A stretch of DNA of 49,063 nucleotides from Lachnospira sp. UBA2821 (GCA_002351535.1 DEGR01000065.1:1-49063), one strand, 5' to 3'; counted from the stretch's first letter, positions 18,464-28,670 are shown. The notes: a model not told the origin generated them from the sequence alone. Made by a program: numbers and translations.

Positions 18464-20052
18464 ATTTCAAATATACAGGTGCAGAGAAAAAAACACTTTC
18501 TAATATAAATATGTGTGTAAATGAAGGTGAATTTGTGCTTATATGCGGTGAATCGGGAAGTGGCAAATCAACTTTACTAAAAATGATAAAGACACAGATT
18601 AGACCTGATGGAGAAGAAAGTGGAAGAATTAAGCTTTTCTCAAAAGATATAGAATCTTATACTGAAAAAGAGAAGGCGTGTGATATAGGTTATGTGTTTC
18701 AGAATCCTGATAATCAGATCGTGACAGATAAAGTGTGGCATGAGCTGACATTTGGATTGGAGAATATGGGATGCTCTTTACATGAAATGAAGAAGAGAAT
18801 AGCGGAAATGTCAGCTTTTTTTGGTATCAGTTCATGGTTTGAGAGAAATACGGATACTTTATCAGGAGGGGAAAAGCAAAAGCTTAATCTGGCATCAGTA
18901 GTTGTTATGAAACCTAAATTACTTTTGTTAGACGAACCGGTGAGTCAGTTAGATCCTGTGGCATCAATGGAATTTATGCAGATTCTCAGAAGAATTAACA
19001 GAGAATTTGGTATGACCATAATAATAGCAGAACATAATATAGATGGCCTGTTAGAAATGACAGATACTTTATATATTATGAAAAATGGGACAATGCAGGA
19101 TAGTGGAAATGTTAAAGATGTCCTTAGAAGAAGCAGTATTTTCCTTTCAGGTAATGTACCGGCATATGTGTCATTACATAGAAGTCTGGGACTTAATACA
19201 GAAGTCCCCCTATGTGTAAGAGATATGAAAATGCAGTTAAGAAAATACTACAATAAAAAAGGCACATTTATAGATACATATGGAAAACAGGACAATATTA
19301 TAGAAAAGGATGAGGAGATTCCTGAAACGGCTGTAAAAGTTAAAAATGTTTATTTTCGTTACGAAAGAAAGTCAGAAGACATACTTTATAACATAAGTCT
19401 TGATATAAAAAAGGGAGAGATATATTCACTGCTTGGCAACAACGGTTCAGGGAAAACTACACTATTAAAGGTTCTTGCCGGAATAAAAAAACCATATAGT
19501 GGAAAAGTAATTCTTAGTTCTAAAAAGTTAGCATATATGCCACAGAATCCGCAGACGCTATTTGTGAAGAACAGTTTGCTTAAAGAACTGCTGGATATCA
19601 GTGATAATATGGATGATATTAATGATATATTGGAAAAACTTAAGCTTTCAGAGTGCAGTAATGTACATCCATATGATCTTAGCGGAGGGCAGCAGCAAAG
19701 AGCAGCACTTGCAAAGCTTTTGCTTACCAGACCTCAGATTATATTTTTTGATGAGCCTACTAAGGGATTGGATATGGATGCAATAAATGATATTGGAACG
19801 ATTATTAATATATTGAAAGCGAATGGTATAACGATAGTTATTGTGACACACAATATTGAATTTGCAGCCAGATATTCAGATAGATGCGGAATGTTATTTG
19901 ACAGGGAGATAACTTGTGAAGGAAGTCCGTACGAATTTTTTGGAAATAATGATTTTTATACTACACAGGCACATCGGATAGGAAGAGAGCAGTTCGGCAA
20001 TGTAATATTTGAGAAAGAGATAGCAGATATATGCAGTATGATAGAGAAATAA
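18436..20052 (+). CDS. Fused double ATPase of the ECF transporter (EcfA1-EcfA2)
   Basis: This protein of about 538 residues holds two complete ABC ATPase domains. The first has GESGSGKST (K44), Q-loop FQNPDNQ, signature LSGGEKQK, Walker B LLLLDEP and a switch histidine in EHN. The second has GNNGSGKTT (K340), MPQNPQ, LSGGQQQR, IIFFDEP and THN. The asymmetric pair matches EcfA1 and EcfA2 fused in one chain. I choose GTG at 18436, which has GGAGG with a 5-nt spacer. The in-frame ATG at 18424 contains that ribosome site and is probably a decoy. The 3' end overlaps the S-component gene by 22 nt. Confidence 0.9.
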   Translation: MEVLNISNLNFKYTGAEKKTLSNINMCVNEGEFVLICGESGSGKSTLLKMIKTQIRPDGEESGRIKLFSKDIESYTEKEKACDIGYVFQNPDNQIVTDKVWHELTFGLENMGCSLHEMKKRIAEMSAFFGISSWFERNTDTLSGGEKQKLNLASVVVMKPKLLLLDEPVSQLDPVASMEFMQILRRINREFGMTIIIAEHNIDGLLEMTDTLYIMKNGTMQDSGNVKDVLRRSSIFLSGNVPAYVSLHRSLGLNTEVPLCVRDMKMQLRKYYNKKGTFIDTYGKQDNIIEKDEEIPETAVKVKNVYFRYERKSEDILYNISLDIKKGEIYSLLGNNGSGKTTLLKVLAGIKKPYSGKVILSSKKLAYMPQNPQTLFVKNSLLKELLDISDNMDDINDILEKLKLSECSNVHPYDLSGGQQQRAALAKLLLTRPQIIFFDEPTKGLDMDAINDIGTIINILKANGITIVIVTHNIEFAARYSDRCGMLFDREITCEGSPYEFFGNNDFYTTQAHRIGREQFGNVIFEKEIADICSMIEK

Positions 20053-20729
20053 AACTGTACATTAAAAGAATATTAATGGTTGTAATAATGATTATAATAC
20101 TATTTACAGGAGTTACATTGTTAGATGACAGAAAATATATTTTCTGTGGAATAGTGATTGTTCTGGCGGGATGTGTTATGATGTACCATAAATATGCAAG
20201 GGTATATGGAACTATAAGAAGGAATGTAATTATAGCTGTTCTTACAACAATGGGAGTTGTCGGAAGATGTATTTTTGCCCCTATACCCGGTTTTAAACCT
20301 GTTACTGCAATAATTATTATATCAGCGGTATATATTGGTGAGGAATCAGGGTTTATGGTTGGTTCACTTATTGCATTGGTATCAGACCTTGTATTTGGTC
20401 TTGGACCGTGGACACCATTTCAGATGGTTGCATGGGGATTAATCGGATATGCAGCTGGTATGAAGTTTATTGCAGACAAAAAAAATAATACGTTTGTAAT
20501 GATAATGGTATCGGCAGCAGGGGGAATATTTTATTCACTTTTTATGGATGTATGGTCTGTAATTTCGATTACCGGAGTATTTGAGATTAAAAAATATCTA
20601 TATTATATAGGTACATCTTTGCCATATATGGGAATATATATATTATCAAACATAATATTTATGCTATTATTAAAGAATTCAATTGGGGAAAAACTTGAAA
20701 GAATAAATAAAAAGCATAGGATATTTTAA
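20031..20729 (+). CDS. ECF transporter substrate-binding (S) component
   Basis: This 232-residue, very hydrophobic protein has about six membrane helices and conserved loops typical of S components: GRCIFAPIPGFKP, an acidic IGEESGFMVG and GPWTPFQMVAWG. It overlaps the ATPase gene, so it belongs to the operon, and it should set substrate specificity. Coupled with the transcobalamin-like surface proteins at the operon's start, a corrinoid is the leading candidate. The sequence does not let me assign it to BioY, RibU, ThiT, FolT or other named families. The weak ribosome site fits translational coupling. Confidence 0.8.
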   Translation: MQYDREIKLYIKRILMVVIMIIILFTGVTLLDDRKYIFCGIVIVLAGCVMMYHKYARVYGTIRRNVIIAVLTTMGVVGRCIFAPIPGFKPVTAIIIISAVYIGEESGFMVGSLIALVSDLVFGLGPWTPFQMVAWGLIGYAAGMKFIADKKNNTFVMIMVSAAGGIFYSLFMDVWSVISITGVFEIKKYLYYIGTSLPYMGIYILSNIIFMLLLKNSIGEKLERINKKHRIF

Positions 20730-20759
20730 CTATAATACAAAAGGATGTGAGGTTTACAT

Positions 20760-22289
20760 ATGAATTTATTAAAGGGTAAGCTGTTTGGAATAGCCAGAGG
20801 AGTGCTTGTAGGACTGGCACTTATATTACAGGTAGTATTTATAATCGGACTTGTGCGGTATTTACAGGAATATGCCTCATATTTATATATTTTTACAGAG
20901 TTATCAAGCGTAATACTTGCATTAAAATTATTAAATGAGGGAACTGATTATAAGTATTACTGGATATTGATAGTGCTTGCGTTACCTGTATTTGGTTATT
21001 TTCTGTATTTTATGTGGGGAAGAAGTTCGGTTAATAACAAGACAAATAAAAGAATAAGACAGTCTGAATTCAAAGCATCAAAATGCATGAAACAGAATCA
21101 TCAGGTTATGGAAGAATTAAGGAGATTACATCCTAATAAAGTACAGATAAGCAGGTATCTTTCAAGACAGGGATACCCTTTGTACAAAAATACTAATGTA
21201 AAATATTTTGATATAGGTGAAAAACTGCTGGAGTCACTTATTCAGGATTTGGAAAAGGCGGAAAGATTCATATTTTTAGAGTATTTTATAATTGATGAGG
21301 GAGAAATATGGTCCCGTATACAGAATATACTGTATCGGAAAGCTGCTAAGGGAGTGGAAGTGAGACTTCTTATAGATGACTTTGGATGCCTTCTTATTAA
21401 TGACAGCGATTTTCACAAAGATATGGAAAAGCATGGTGTCAAGCTTGAAGTATTTGGAAAGATACATCAGGATGTAAGCAGGTTTACATTTAATTTCAGA
21501 GACCATAAAAAGATAGCCGTAATTGACGGAAATGTAGGATATACCGGTGGAGTTAATCTGGCTGACGAGTATGCCAACATAATAACAAGGTTTGGTCATT
21601 GGAAAGATACAGGACTCAGACTGGAGGGAGATGGCGTGTGGAGTCTTACATGCTTTTTCCTTGAAATGTGGGAAGCTGTAATAAATAAAGATATTGAAAA
21701 TTACACTTTGTTTAAGCCGACTGTTAAGGTAGAATCTGAAGGATATGTGCAGCCATATATGGGAGGTCCTCATAAGGTCAGGAATAATCCGTCGGAGTTT
21801 ACTTATACACATCTAATTAATAAGGCAAGGGATTATCTTTATATAACAACTCCGTATCTTATACTTGATGCAAAGATGAAGGAAGATATAATAACGGCTG
21901 CAAGCAGTGGAGTTGATGTAAGGATAATTACACCTAAAATATATGATAAATGGTATGTTCATATGGTAACAATATATAATTACGGTGTTTTAATGGAAAA
22001 TGGTGTGAAAATATATGAGTATTCCAAAGGATTTATACATGCCAAAAATGTTGTGAGTGATGATGAATGTGCTACATGCGGTACTATAAATATGGACTAC
22101 AGAAGTCTTCATATGCATTATGAGTGTGGTGTTCTTATCAGCGAGAAACAGGCAGTAATGGATATAAAGAACGATTTTATTGATACAATGAAACAAAGCG
22201 AGAGAATAAATTATCAGAGTTGGAAGAAGAGACCACTCCGCCAAAAGCTTATACAGTGGATATTAAAAATCTTTTCGCCTATGTTGTAA
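20760..22289 (+). CDS. cls: Cardiolipin synthase (phospholipase D family)
   Basis: This 509-residue membrane enzyme makes cardiolipin from two phosphatidylglycerols. Two hydrophobic helices lie at the N terminus (about 12-32 and 60-88), followed by two HKD motifs: HKKIAVIDGNVGYTGG and HAKNVVSDDECATCGTINMD. The second reads HxKx4D as in the family. The ribosome site lies in AAAAGGATGTGAGG before the ATG. It begins 31 nt after the S-component gene and may be co-transcribed. Bacterial cls length is about 480-510, so the gene is complete. Confidence 0.92.
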   Translation: MNLLKGKLFGIARGVLVGLALILQVVFIIGLVRYLQEYASYLYIFTELSSVILALKLLNEGTDYKYYWILIVLALPVFGYFLYFMWGRSSVNNKTNKRIRQSEFKASKCMKQNHQVMEELRRLHPNKVQISRYLSRQGYPLYKNTNVKYFDIGEKLLESLIQDLEKAERFIFLEYFIIDEGEIWSRIQNILYRKAAKGVEVRLLIDDFGCLLINDSDFHKDMEKHGVKLEVFGKIHQDVSRFTFNFRDHKKIAVIDGNVGYTGGVNLADEYANIITRFGHWKDTGLRLEGDGVWSLTCFFLEMWEAVINKDIENYTLFKPTVKVESEGYVQPYMGGPHKVRNNPSEFTYTHLINKARDYLYITTPYLILDAKMKEDIITAASSGVDVRIITPKIYDKWYVHMVTIYNYGVLMENGVKIYEYSKGFIHAKNVVSDDECATCGTINMDYRSLHMHYECGVLISEKQAVMDIKNDFIDTMKQSERINYQSWKKRPLRQKLIQWILKIFSPML

Positions 22290-22314
22290 TATTTGAGTAG
22301 AAATGGAGAACAAA

Positions 22315-25300
22315 GTGAGTAAAGAGTTTAATACATTAGGAATCGATATAGGTTCGACAACAGTAAAGGTAAGTATAATAGATAAAAAAGAAAATATTTT
22401 ATTTGCTGACTATAAAAGACATTATGCCAATATACAGGAATGTCTGGCAGAAATGTTGAATGAAGCTTATGAAAAGCTTGGTGATATGGAATTTGCACCC
22501 ATGATAACAGGTTCAGGCGGGCTGTCAATATCAAAGCATTTAAATATACCGTTTGTTCAGGAAGTTGTTGCAGTTGCAACAGCACTTAAGTATTATGCAC
22601 CACAGACTGATGTGGCTATAGAACTTGGTGGAGAGGATGCCAAAATTATATATTTTACAGGGGGAATAGAACAGAGAATGAATGGAATATGTGCCGGTGG
22701 TACAGGGTCCTTTATTGATCAGATGGCTTCACTTTTAAAGACAGATGCAACAGGACTTAATGAATATGCTAAGAATTATAAGGCAATTTATCCTATTGCC
22801 GCAAGATGTGGTGTATTTGCAAAGTCAGATATACAGCCATTGATTAATGAGGGTGCCACGAAAGAGGATTTGTCAGCATCTATATTTCAGGCAGTTGTTA
22901 ACCAGACAATAAGTGGTCTTGCGTGTGGTAAACCTATAAGGGGAAATGTAGCATTTCTTGGTGGACCACTGCATTTTCTTACTGAACTTAAATCGGCATT
23001 TGTAAGAACACTGGGGCTGTCAGAAAATCAGATTATTGCACCGGAGAATTCACATCTTTTTGCTGCAATGGGGGCAGCCATGAATTCAGAAGGAAAAAAT
23101 ATAACAGATTTTGTTAAGATTACTGATAAGCTTAAGAATAAGATTCATATGGAATTTGAAGTTACAAGAATGGAGCCATTGTTTGCGGGTGAGAATGAAT
23201 ATAAAGCATTTTCTGAAAGACATAACAGACATTGTGTTGCAACGGCTGAACTTGAGGATTATGAAGGAGATTGTTTTCTTGGGATTGATGCAGGATCAAC
23301 GACTACAAAAGTGGCTTTAGTTGGAGAGGATGGAAAGCTGTTATATTCGTTCTATAGCAGTAATAATGGAAGTCCGCTTAAAACTACTATTAAAGCAATG
23401 CGTGAAATATATAGTATTCTTCCTGAAAGTGCAAGAATTGTCCGCTCCTGTTCAACAGGATATGGTGAGGCACTTATCAAATCGGCACTTATGCTTGATG
23501 AGGGAGAGGTAGAGACTGTTGCACATTATTATGCCGCACAGTTTTTTGAGCCTGATGTAGACTGTATTCTTGATATAGGCGGACAGGATATGAAATGCAT
23601 AAGGATAAAGAATCACTCGGTTGACAGTGTTCAGCTAAATGAAGCATGCTCATCAGGTTGTGGTTCATTTATTGAAACATTTGCAAAATCACTTAATTAT
23701 GGAATCGAGCAGTTTGCAGAGACAGCATTATTTGCAAAGCACCCTATTGACCTTGGGTCAAGGTGTACAGTGTTTATGAATTCAAAAGTTAAACAGGCAC
23801 AGAAAGAGGGAGCAGGTGTAGATGATATATCCGCAGGACTTGCATATTCAGTAATAAAGAATGCGTTATTCAAGGTTATCAAGCTTACAGACGTGTCACA
23901 ATTGGGACAGAAAATAGTAGTGCAGGGTGGAACTTTCTATAATGATGCAGTACTTAGAAGTTTTGAAAAAATTGCAGGGTGTGAGGCTGTAAGACCTGAT
24001 ATTGCAGGTATTATGGGAGCTTTTGGAGCAGCACTTATAGCAAGAGAACATTACGATGGTACAGAAAATACTTCGATGCTTCCCTTTGAAAAGATAGATA
24101 AATTACAATATGAGACATCTATGACAAGATGTAAAGGATGTACAAACAGATGTCTTCTTACAATTAATAAATTTCAGGGAGGAAGAAGTTTTATATCAGG
24201 AAACAGATGTGAGAGGGGACTCGGAAAACAGAAAAAAGAGAATAAAGTTCCCAATCTTTTTGAATATAAATTAAAGAGGCTGTTTGATTATAAGTCATTG
24301 AATGATAAGGAGACATTCAGAGGCAGGGTTGGAATCCCACGAGTACTTAATATGTATGAGAATTATCCGTTCTGGCACACTTTCTTTACAAAGCTTGGAT
24401 ATGAGGTCGTACTTTCACCACGTTCTGACAGAAGAATATATGAACTTGGTATAGAATCAATTCCAAGTGAATCTGAGTGCTATCCGGCGAAACTGGCACA
24501 TGGACATGTAACGTGGCTCATAAAACAGGGAATTAAATACATTTTTATGCCATGTGTTGTATATGAGAGAACAGAAGTTAAAGATGCAGGAAATCATTAT
24601 AACTGTCCTATTGTTGCGTCGTATGGAGAGAATATTAAGAATAATATTGAAGAAATAGAAGAATTAAATATTGTATTTCAGAATCCGTTCATGTCTTTTG
24701 AAAATGAGAAAATATTGGCGAAGCGACTCGTTGAATATTTTGGAGAGATGAATAATATTCCTGAAGATGAAGTGAGGGCAGCGGTTCATGATGCGTGGCT
24801 TGAACAGGAAAAATCAAGAAAGGATATTGAGAATAAGGGTGAAGAAGTTATCCGTTATATGGAAGAAAATAATGTAATGGGAATTGTTCTTGCCGGACGT
24901 CCATATCACCTTGACCCGGAGATAAATCATGGAATTCCGGAACTTATTAATTCATATGGTATCGCAGTTCTTACTGAAGATAGTGTGTCACACCTGGCAT
25001 TGCCGGACAGACCGACAATTGTATCAGACCAGTGGATGTATCATTCAAGGCTTTATTGTGCAGCTTCATATGTGAGAGAGAATGAGAGGCTGCAGCTTAT
25101 ACAGCTTAATTCATTTGGTTGTGGACTTGATGCCGTTACTACTGACCAGGTGAGAGATATACTTACAAAATCAGGAAAAATATATACAGTGCTTAAAATA
25201 GATGAGGTTAACAATCTTGGTGCGGCAAGAATAAGAATCCGTTCATTAATATCAGCCGTTAAAGATAGGCAGAGAAAACATGTTAAAGAAGTTAAAAAAG

Positions 25301-26535
25301 ATGCTGCCCATCATAGAGTTATATTTACGAAAGAAATGAGAAAAGAGTATACAATTCTTTCCCCGGAAATGTCGCCTATACATTTTGAACTTCTTATGCC
25401 TGCCTTATCTTCATGCGGATACAGATTGGAGCTTCTTCCAAGTACAAAGAAGTGCATAGATTATGGACTTAAATATGTTAATAATGATGCATGTTACCCA
25501 TCATTGCTGGTTGTAGGACAGCTTATGGAGGCTTTGCTTTCAGGTAAATATGACTTGAATAAAACAGCACTTATTATAACGCAGACCGGAGGAGGGTGCA
25601 GAGCGACTAATTATATTGGATTTATCAGAAGAGCACTTGAAAATGCTGGTATGCCGCAGATTCCGGTTATATCGTTAAGTCCGGGCGTTGAAACTAATCC
25701 GGGATTTTCATTTAGTTACGGAATGATAAATAAGGCGATGCAGGCACTGGTATATGGTGATTTATTCATGAGAGTATTATATAAGACAAGGCCTTATGAA
25801 GCTAAAAAAGGCTCGGCGGATGAACTCCATAGAAAATGGGCTGAAAAATGTAAGAAAGACCTCGTTAAGGGAAATAAGAAAATATATAAGCAGAATATTA
25901 AAAATATAGTAAATGATTTTGATAATTTACCTTTACTTGATATCAGGAAGCCTAAAGTTGGAATTGTGGGTGAGATACTTGTCAAGTTTCTTCCGCTTGC
26001 CAACAATGACCTTGTAGGGCTGCTTGAGCAGGAAGGAGCCGAAGCAGTTTGTCCGGATCTTATAGATTTCTTTTTATATTGTTTCTGGAGCACCAATTAT
26101 GAGGCAAAATACCTTGGAAAAGGAAAAATGAGGGCAATGGGATTCAATATGGCGGATGCTGTAATAGAGCATTACAGAAAACCGCTTAGAAAGGCACTTT
26201 CGGAAAGTAAAAGATTCGAGGCAATGCCAACGATAGAACAGATTGCTTCATATGCGGAACCATTTGTGTCTATAGGAAATCAGAATGGAGAAGGATGGTT
26301 TTTAACAGGTGAAATGGTAGAGCTTATAAAGGATGATGTGAAGAATATTGTGTGTACACAGCCATTTGCATGTCTGCCTAATCATGTAGTTGGTAAAGGT
26401 GTAATAAAACAGTTAAGAAAGGCTTATGATGGAGCAAATATAGTTGCAGTAGATTATGACCCGGGTGCAAGTGAAGTTAATCAGCTTAACAGAATAAAGC
26501 TTATGCTGTCAGTTGCCAAAGAAAATATGGAGTAG
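22315..26535 (+). CDS. Giant 2-hydroxyacyl-CoA dehydratase activase-type fusion protein
   Basis: This protein of about 1406 residues belongs to the BadF/BadG/HgdC activase superfamily. It contains two ASKHA ATPase modules, each opening with a phosphate loop (GIDIGSTTVKV and GIDAGSTTTKV) and each with a cysteine segment (CAGGTGSFID..ARCGVF and CSSGCGSFIE..SRCTVF) as used for the bridging Fe-S cluster. A cysteine-rich linker CKGCTNRCLL and a long C-terminal DUF2229/HgdB-like part follow. Known relatives couple ATP hydrolysis to low-potential electron transfer. The substrate is unknown. The start is probably GTG at 22315, 6 nt after GGAG. The ATG at 22303 contains that ribosome site. Confidence 0.85.
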   Translation: MSKEFNTLGIDIGSTTVKVSIIDKKENILFADYKRHYANIQECLAEMLNEAYEKLGDMEFAPMITGSGGLSISKHLNIPFVQEVVAVATALKYYAPQTDVAIELGGEDAKIIYFTGGIEQRMNGICAGGTGSFIDQMASLLKTDATGLNEYAKNYKAIYPIAARCGVFAKSDIQPLINEGATKEDLSASIFQAVVNQTISGLACGKPIRGNVAFLGGPLHFLTELKSAFVRTLGLSENQIIAPENSHLFAAMGAAMNSEGKNITDFVKITDKLKNKIHMEFEVTRMEPLFAGENEYKAFSERHNRHCVATAELEDYEGDCFLGIDAGSTTTKVALVGEDGKLLYSFYSSNNGSPLKTTIKAMREIYSILPESARIVRSCSTGYGEALIKSALMLDEGEVETVAHYYAAQFFEPDVDCILDIGGQDMKCIRIKNHSVDSVQLNEACSSGCGSFIETFAKSLNYGIEQFAETALFAKHPIDLGSRCTVFMNSKVKQAQKEGAGVDDISAGLAYSVIKNALFKVIKLTDVSQLGQKIVVQGGTFYNDAVLRSFEKIAGCEAVRPDIAGIMGAFGAALIAREHYDGTENTSMLPFEKIDKLQYETSMTRCKGCTNRCLLTINKFQGGRSFISGNRCERGLGKQKKENKVPNLFEYKLKRLFDYKSLNDKETFRGRVGIPRVLNMYENYPFWHTFFTKLGYEVVLSPRSDRRIYELGIESIPSESECYPAKLAHGHVTWLIKQGIKYIFMPCVVYERTEVKDAGNHYNCPIVASYGENIKNNIEEIEELNIVFQNPFMSFENEKILAKRLVEYFGEMNNIPEDEVRAAVHDAWLEQEKSRKDIENKGEEVIRYMEENNVMGIVLAGRPYHLDPEINHGIPELINSYGIAVLTEDSVSHLALPDRPTIVSDQWMYHSRLYCAASYVRENERLQLIQLNSFGCGLDAVTTDQVRDILTKSGKIYTVLKIDEVNNLGAARIRIRSLISAVKDRQRKHVKEVKKDAAHHRVIFTKEMRKEYTILSPEMSPIHFELLMPALSSCGYRLELLPSTKKCIDYGLKYVNNDACYPSLLVVGQLMEALLSGKYDLNKTALIITQTGGGCRATNYIGFIRRALENAGMPQIPVISLSPGVETNPGFSFSYGMINKAMQALVYGDLFMRVLYKTRPYEAKKGSADELHRKWAEKCKKDLVKGNKKIYKQNIKNIVNDFDNLPLLDIRKPKVGIVGEILVKFLPLANNDLVGLLEQEGAEAVCPDLIDFFLYCFWSTNYEAKYLGKGKMRAMGFNMADAVIEHYRKPLRKALSESKRFEAMPTIEQIASYAEPFVSIGNQNGEGWFLTGEMVELIKDDVKNIVCTQPFACLPNHVVGKGVIKQLRKAYDGANIVAVDYDPGASEVNQLNRIKLMLSVAKENME

Positions 26536-26539
26536 TATA

Positions 26540-26575
26540 TTGTATTTGGCAATGTGATTTAGTATAATCGCATTG
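26540..26575 (+). promoter_or_regulatory. Promoter of the amylase gene with palindrome over the -10
   Basis: TTGTAT at 26540-26545 and a perfect TATAAT at 26563-26568 are 17 nt apart. An interrupted palindrome, CAATGTGATT (26550-26559) and AATCGCATTG (26566-26575), matches at 9 of 10 positions and is centred on the -10 element. It is a good repressor-site candidate. Confidence 0.65.
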
Positions 26576-26624
26576 TTGGTTATACGATATACATTAAATG
26601 TTAATGAGCATATGTGGAGGCATT

Positions 26625-28670
26625 ATGATAAGAAAAAAATTATTATGTGTGAGCCTTGCAGCAGTGATGGCAGTTATGTCATTTGCAGCATGTTCAGGTT
26701 CAAAGAATAATGATACTTCGGTATCAGGTGGAAATACAACAGATATAGGTACAGAAGCAGTTAACAATTCGGATAAAGATTATGGGCTTACTGCAGATAT
26801 AAAAGATGGAACTATACTCCAGTGCTTCTGCTGGTCATTTAATACTATAAGTGAGTCTATGGAGGACATTGCTGCGGCAGGATATTCTGCAATACAGACA
26901 TCACCGATAAATGCGTGTTATGATGGTGGCAATGCCGGAATGGAATTATTCGGAGAGGGAAAATGGAGTTATGTTTATCAGCCTACGGACTGGACTATAG
27001 GTAACTATCAGTTAGGAACAGAAGAAGAATTCAAGAAGATGTGCTCAGTTGCTGAAAGTTATGGAATAAAGGTAATAGTTGACGTAGTTCCTAATCATAC
27101 AACGACTACTTTAGACGCGGTGTCTGATAAATTTATTGAGGCAGTCGGTGGTAAAGATAAAATGTATCATTCGGATGGAATGAAAGATATTGAGGATTAT
27201 GGAGACAGAAAGCAATGTACATTACAGGGAGTTGGCGGACTTCCTGATGTAGATACAGAGAATGAAAAATTTCAGAAGTATTTCCTGTCATATCTTAATC
27301 AGTGCATAAAAGATGGTGCTGATGGATTCAGATACGATACAGCAAAACATATAGGTCTTAAAGATGATCCTAAAGATAAAGACGGAGATGAGAATAACTT
27401 CTGGGATAATATACTTACATCCACTGATAATGCTGATAAAATATTTAATTATGGTGAGGTTCTTCAGGGTGACAATGACAGAATAGAAGATTATATTGAT
27501 AAGATTGGAGCTACGACGGCCAGTAATTATGGAATGACAATGAGACTGGCAGTGGAGAATGGCTCTGTAGATGCAGATGAAGTTAAAGACTTATGCATTG
27601 ATGGCGGTAAAGATTCGGTTGTGACATGGGCTGAGTCTCATGATAATTATTGTGGTGATGACCATACATATAATATTTCAAATGAGGATATAAGCCTTAC
27701 TTGGGCAATCATAGCGGCAAGAGCAAAAGGAACACCTTTATTTTTCTCAAGACCATATGGAAATACTGTTGAAAATATGTGGGGAACAATGAATAGAATA
27801 GGATGTGCAGGAGATTATATTTATAAGAATAAAGTTGTATCTGCTGCCAATCATTTCAGAAATGCCATGAGTGGCGAAGAAGAAAACATTTTCAATCCTG
27901 ATACAGACAAACAGGTAGTATGCGTGGAGAGAGGTTCTAAAGGTATTACAATAGTTAATGCAGGAGACAAAGATGCCAAAATCACGTTCTTCACATCATT
28001 AGCAGATGGTACATATACCGACAGAGTTGATGGTGAGACAGAATATACGGTTAAAGATGGCGAGATTAGTTGTGATATAAAAGGAAAATCTGCCGTTATT
28101 CTATATAATGAAGGATTCAAAGAACTTGGAATTATTCCAGAAGTTAAAGTGGCTGACAAAACCGAAATGAAAATAACAGAAGACTCAGTGTCTGTTGTAC
28201 TTAAGGCATCTAATGTAAAAGAGGCAACATATTCAATAGATGGAGGTAAAGAAACAAGTTATAAAGATGGTGGAAATATTATTATTGGAGATAATATGTC
28301 CGGTGGAGATACACTTAGTCTTACACTCAGAGGAATAAGTGAAGATGGCAACAGAACATGTATGACTTATGTATTCTCAAAAAAAGACGGAGTTGCAAAA
28401 GGCACAAAGATATATTTTGAAAAACCTTCAGGATGGAAAGATGAAGTATACGCTTATGTATATGATGAAACTTCATCATCTGTCGTTAAGTATAATGCTG
28501 AGTGGCCCGGAGCAGAGATGAAAGATGAAGGAAATGGTAAATACAGCTATACATTTACTGAAGAATGGACAGCGCCACTTGTAATATTTACAGATGGCGA
28601 TAATCAGTCGAATGGAGCAATGGAGCCGGGAGCAAATGTTGAGTCAGATAAAGTATATACAGTAAAATAA
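26625..28670 (+). CDS. Extracellular lipoprotein alpha-amylase (GH13) with C-terminal starch-binding module
   Basis: This 681-residue enzyme hydrolyses alpha-1,4 links in starch at the cell surface. The signal ends in a probable lipobox SFAAC (Cys near residue 23), followed by a Ser/Gly/Thr linker. GH13 residues are D153 in VDVVPNH, nucleophile D238 in GFRYDTAKH, acid/base E278 in YGEVLQ and D340 in ESHDN. After the barrel come an Ig/FN3-like domain (about 500-590) and a CBM26-like module from GTKIYFEKP to the end, with NAEWPG. GGAGG at 26616-26620 supports ATG 26625 over the ATG at 26598. It has its own promoter. Products would feed the two pullulanases and MalQ-GlgP encoded elsewhere in the window. 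Confidence 0.93.
   Translation: MIRKKLLCVSLAAVMAVMSFAACSGSKNNDTSVSGGNTTDIGTEAVNNSDKDYGLTADIKDGTILQCFCWSFNTISESMEDIAAAGYSAIQTSPINACYDGGNAGMELFGEGKWSYVYQPTDWTIGNYQLGTEEEFKKMCSVAESYGIKVIVDVVPNHTTTTLDAVSDKFIEAVGGKDKMYHSDGMKDIEDYGDRKQCTLQGVGGLPDVDTENEKFQKYFLSYLNQCIKDGADGFRYDTAKHIGLKDDPKDKDGDENNFWDNILTSTDNADKIFNYGEVLQGDNDRIEDYIDKIGATTASNYGMTMRLAVENGSVDADEVKDLCIDGGKDSVVTWAESHDNYCGDDHTYNISNEDISLTWAIIAARAKGTPLFFSRPYGNTVENMWGTMNRIGCAGDYIYKNKVVSAANHFRNAMSGEEENIFNPDTDKQVVCVERGSKGITIVNAGDKDAKITFFTSLADGTYTDRVDGETEYTVKDGEISCDIKGKSAVILYNEGFKELGIIPEVKVADKTEMKITEDSVSVVLKASNVKEATYSIDGGKETSYKDGGNIIIGDNMSGGDTLSLTLRGISEDGNRTCMTYVFSKKDGVAKGTKIYFEKPSGWKDEVYAYVYDETSSSVVKYNAEWPGAEMKDEGNGKYSYTFTEEWTAPLVIFTDGDNQSNGAMEPGANVESDKVYTVK

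Noticed and set aside
21276..21812. A 178-codon minus-strand open frame inside cls
   Set aside because: It covers the first HKD motif region of cls on the other strand and shows no recognisable protein features.
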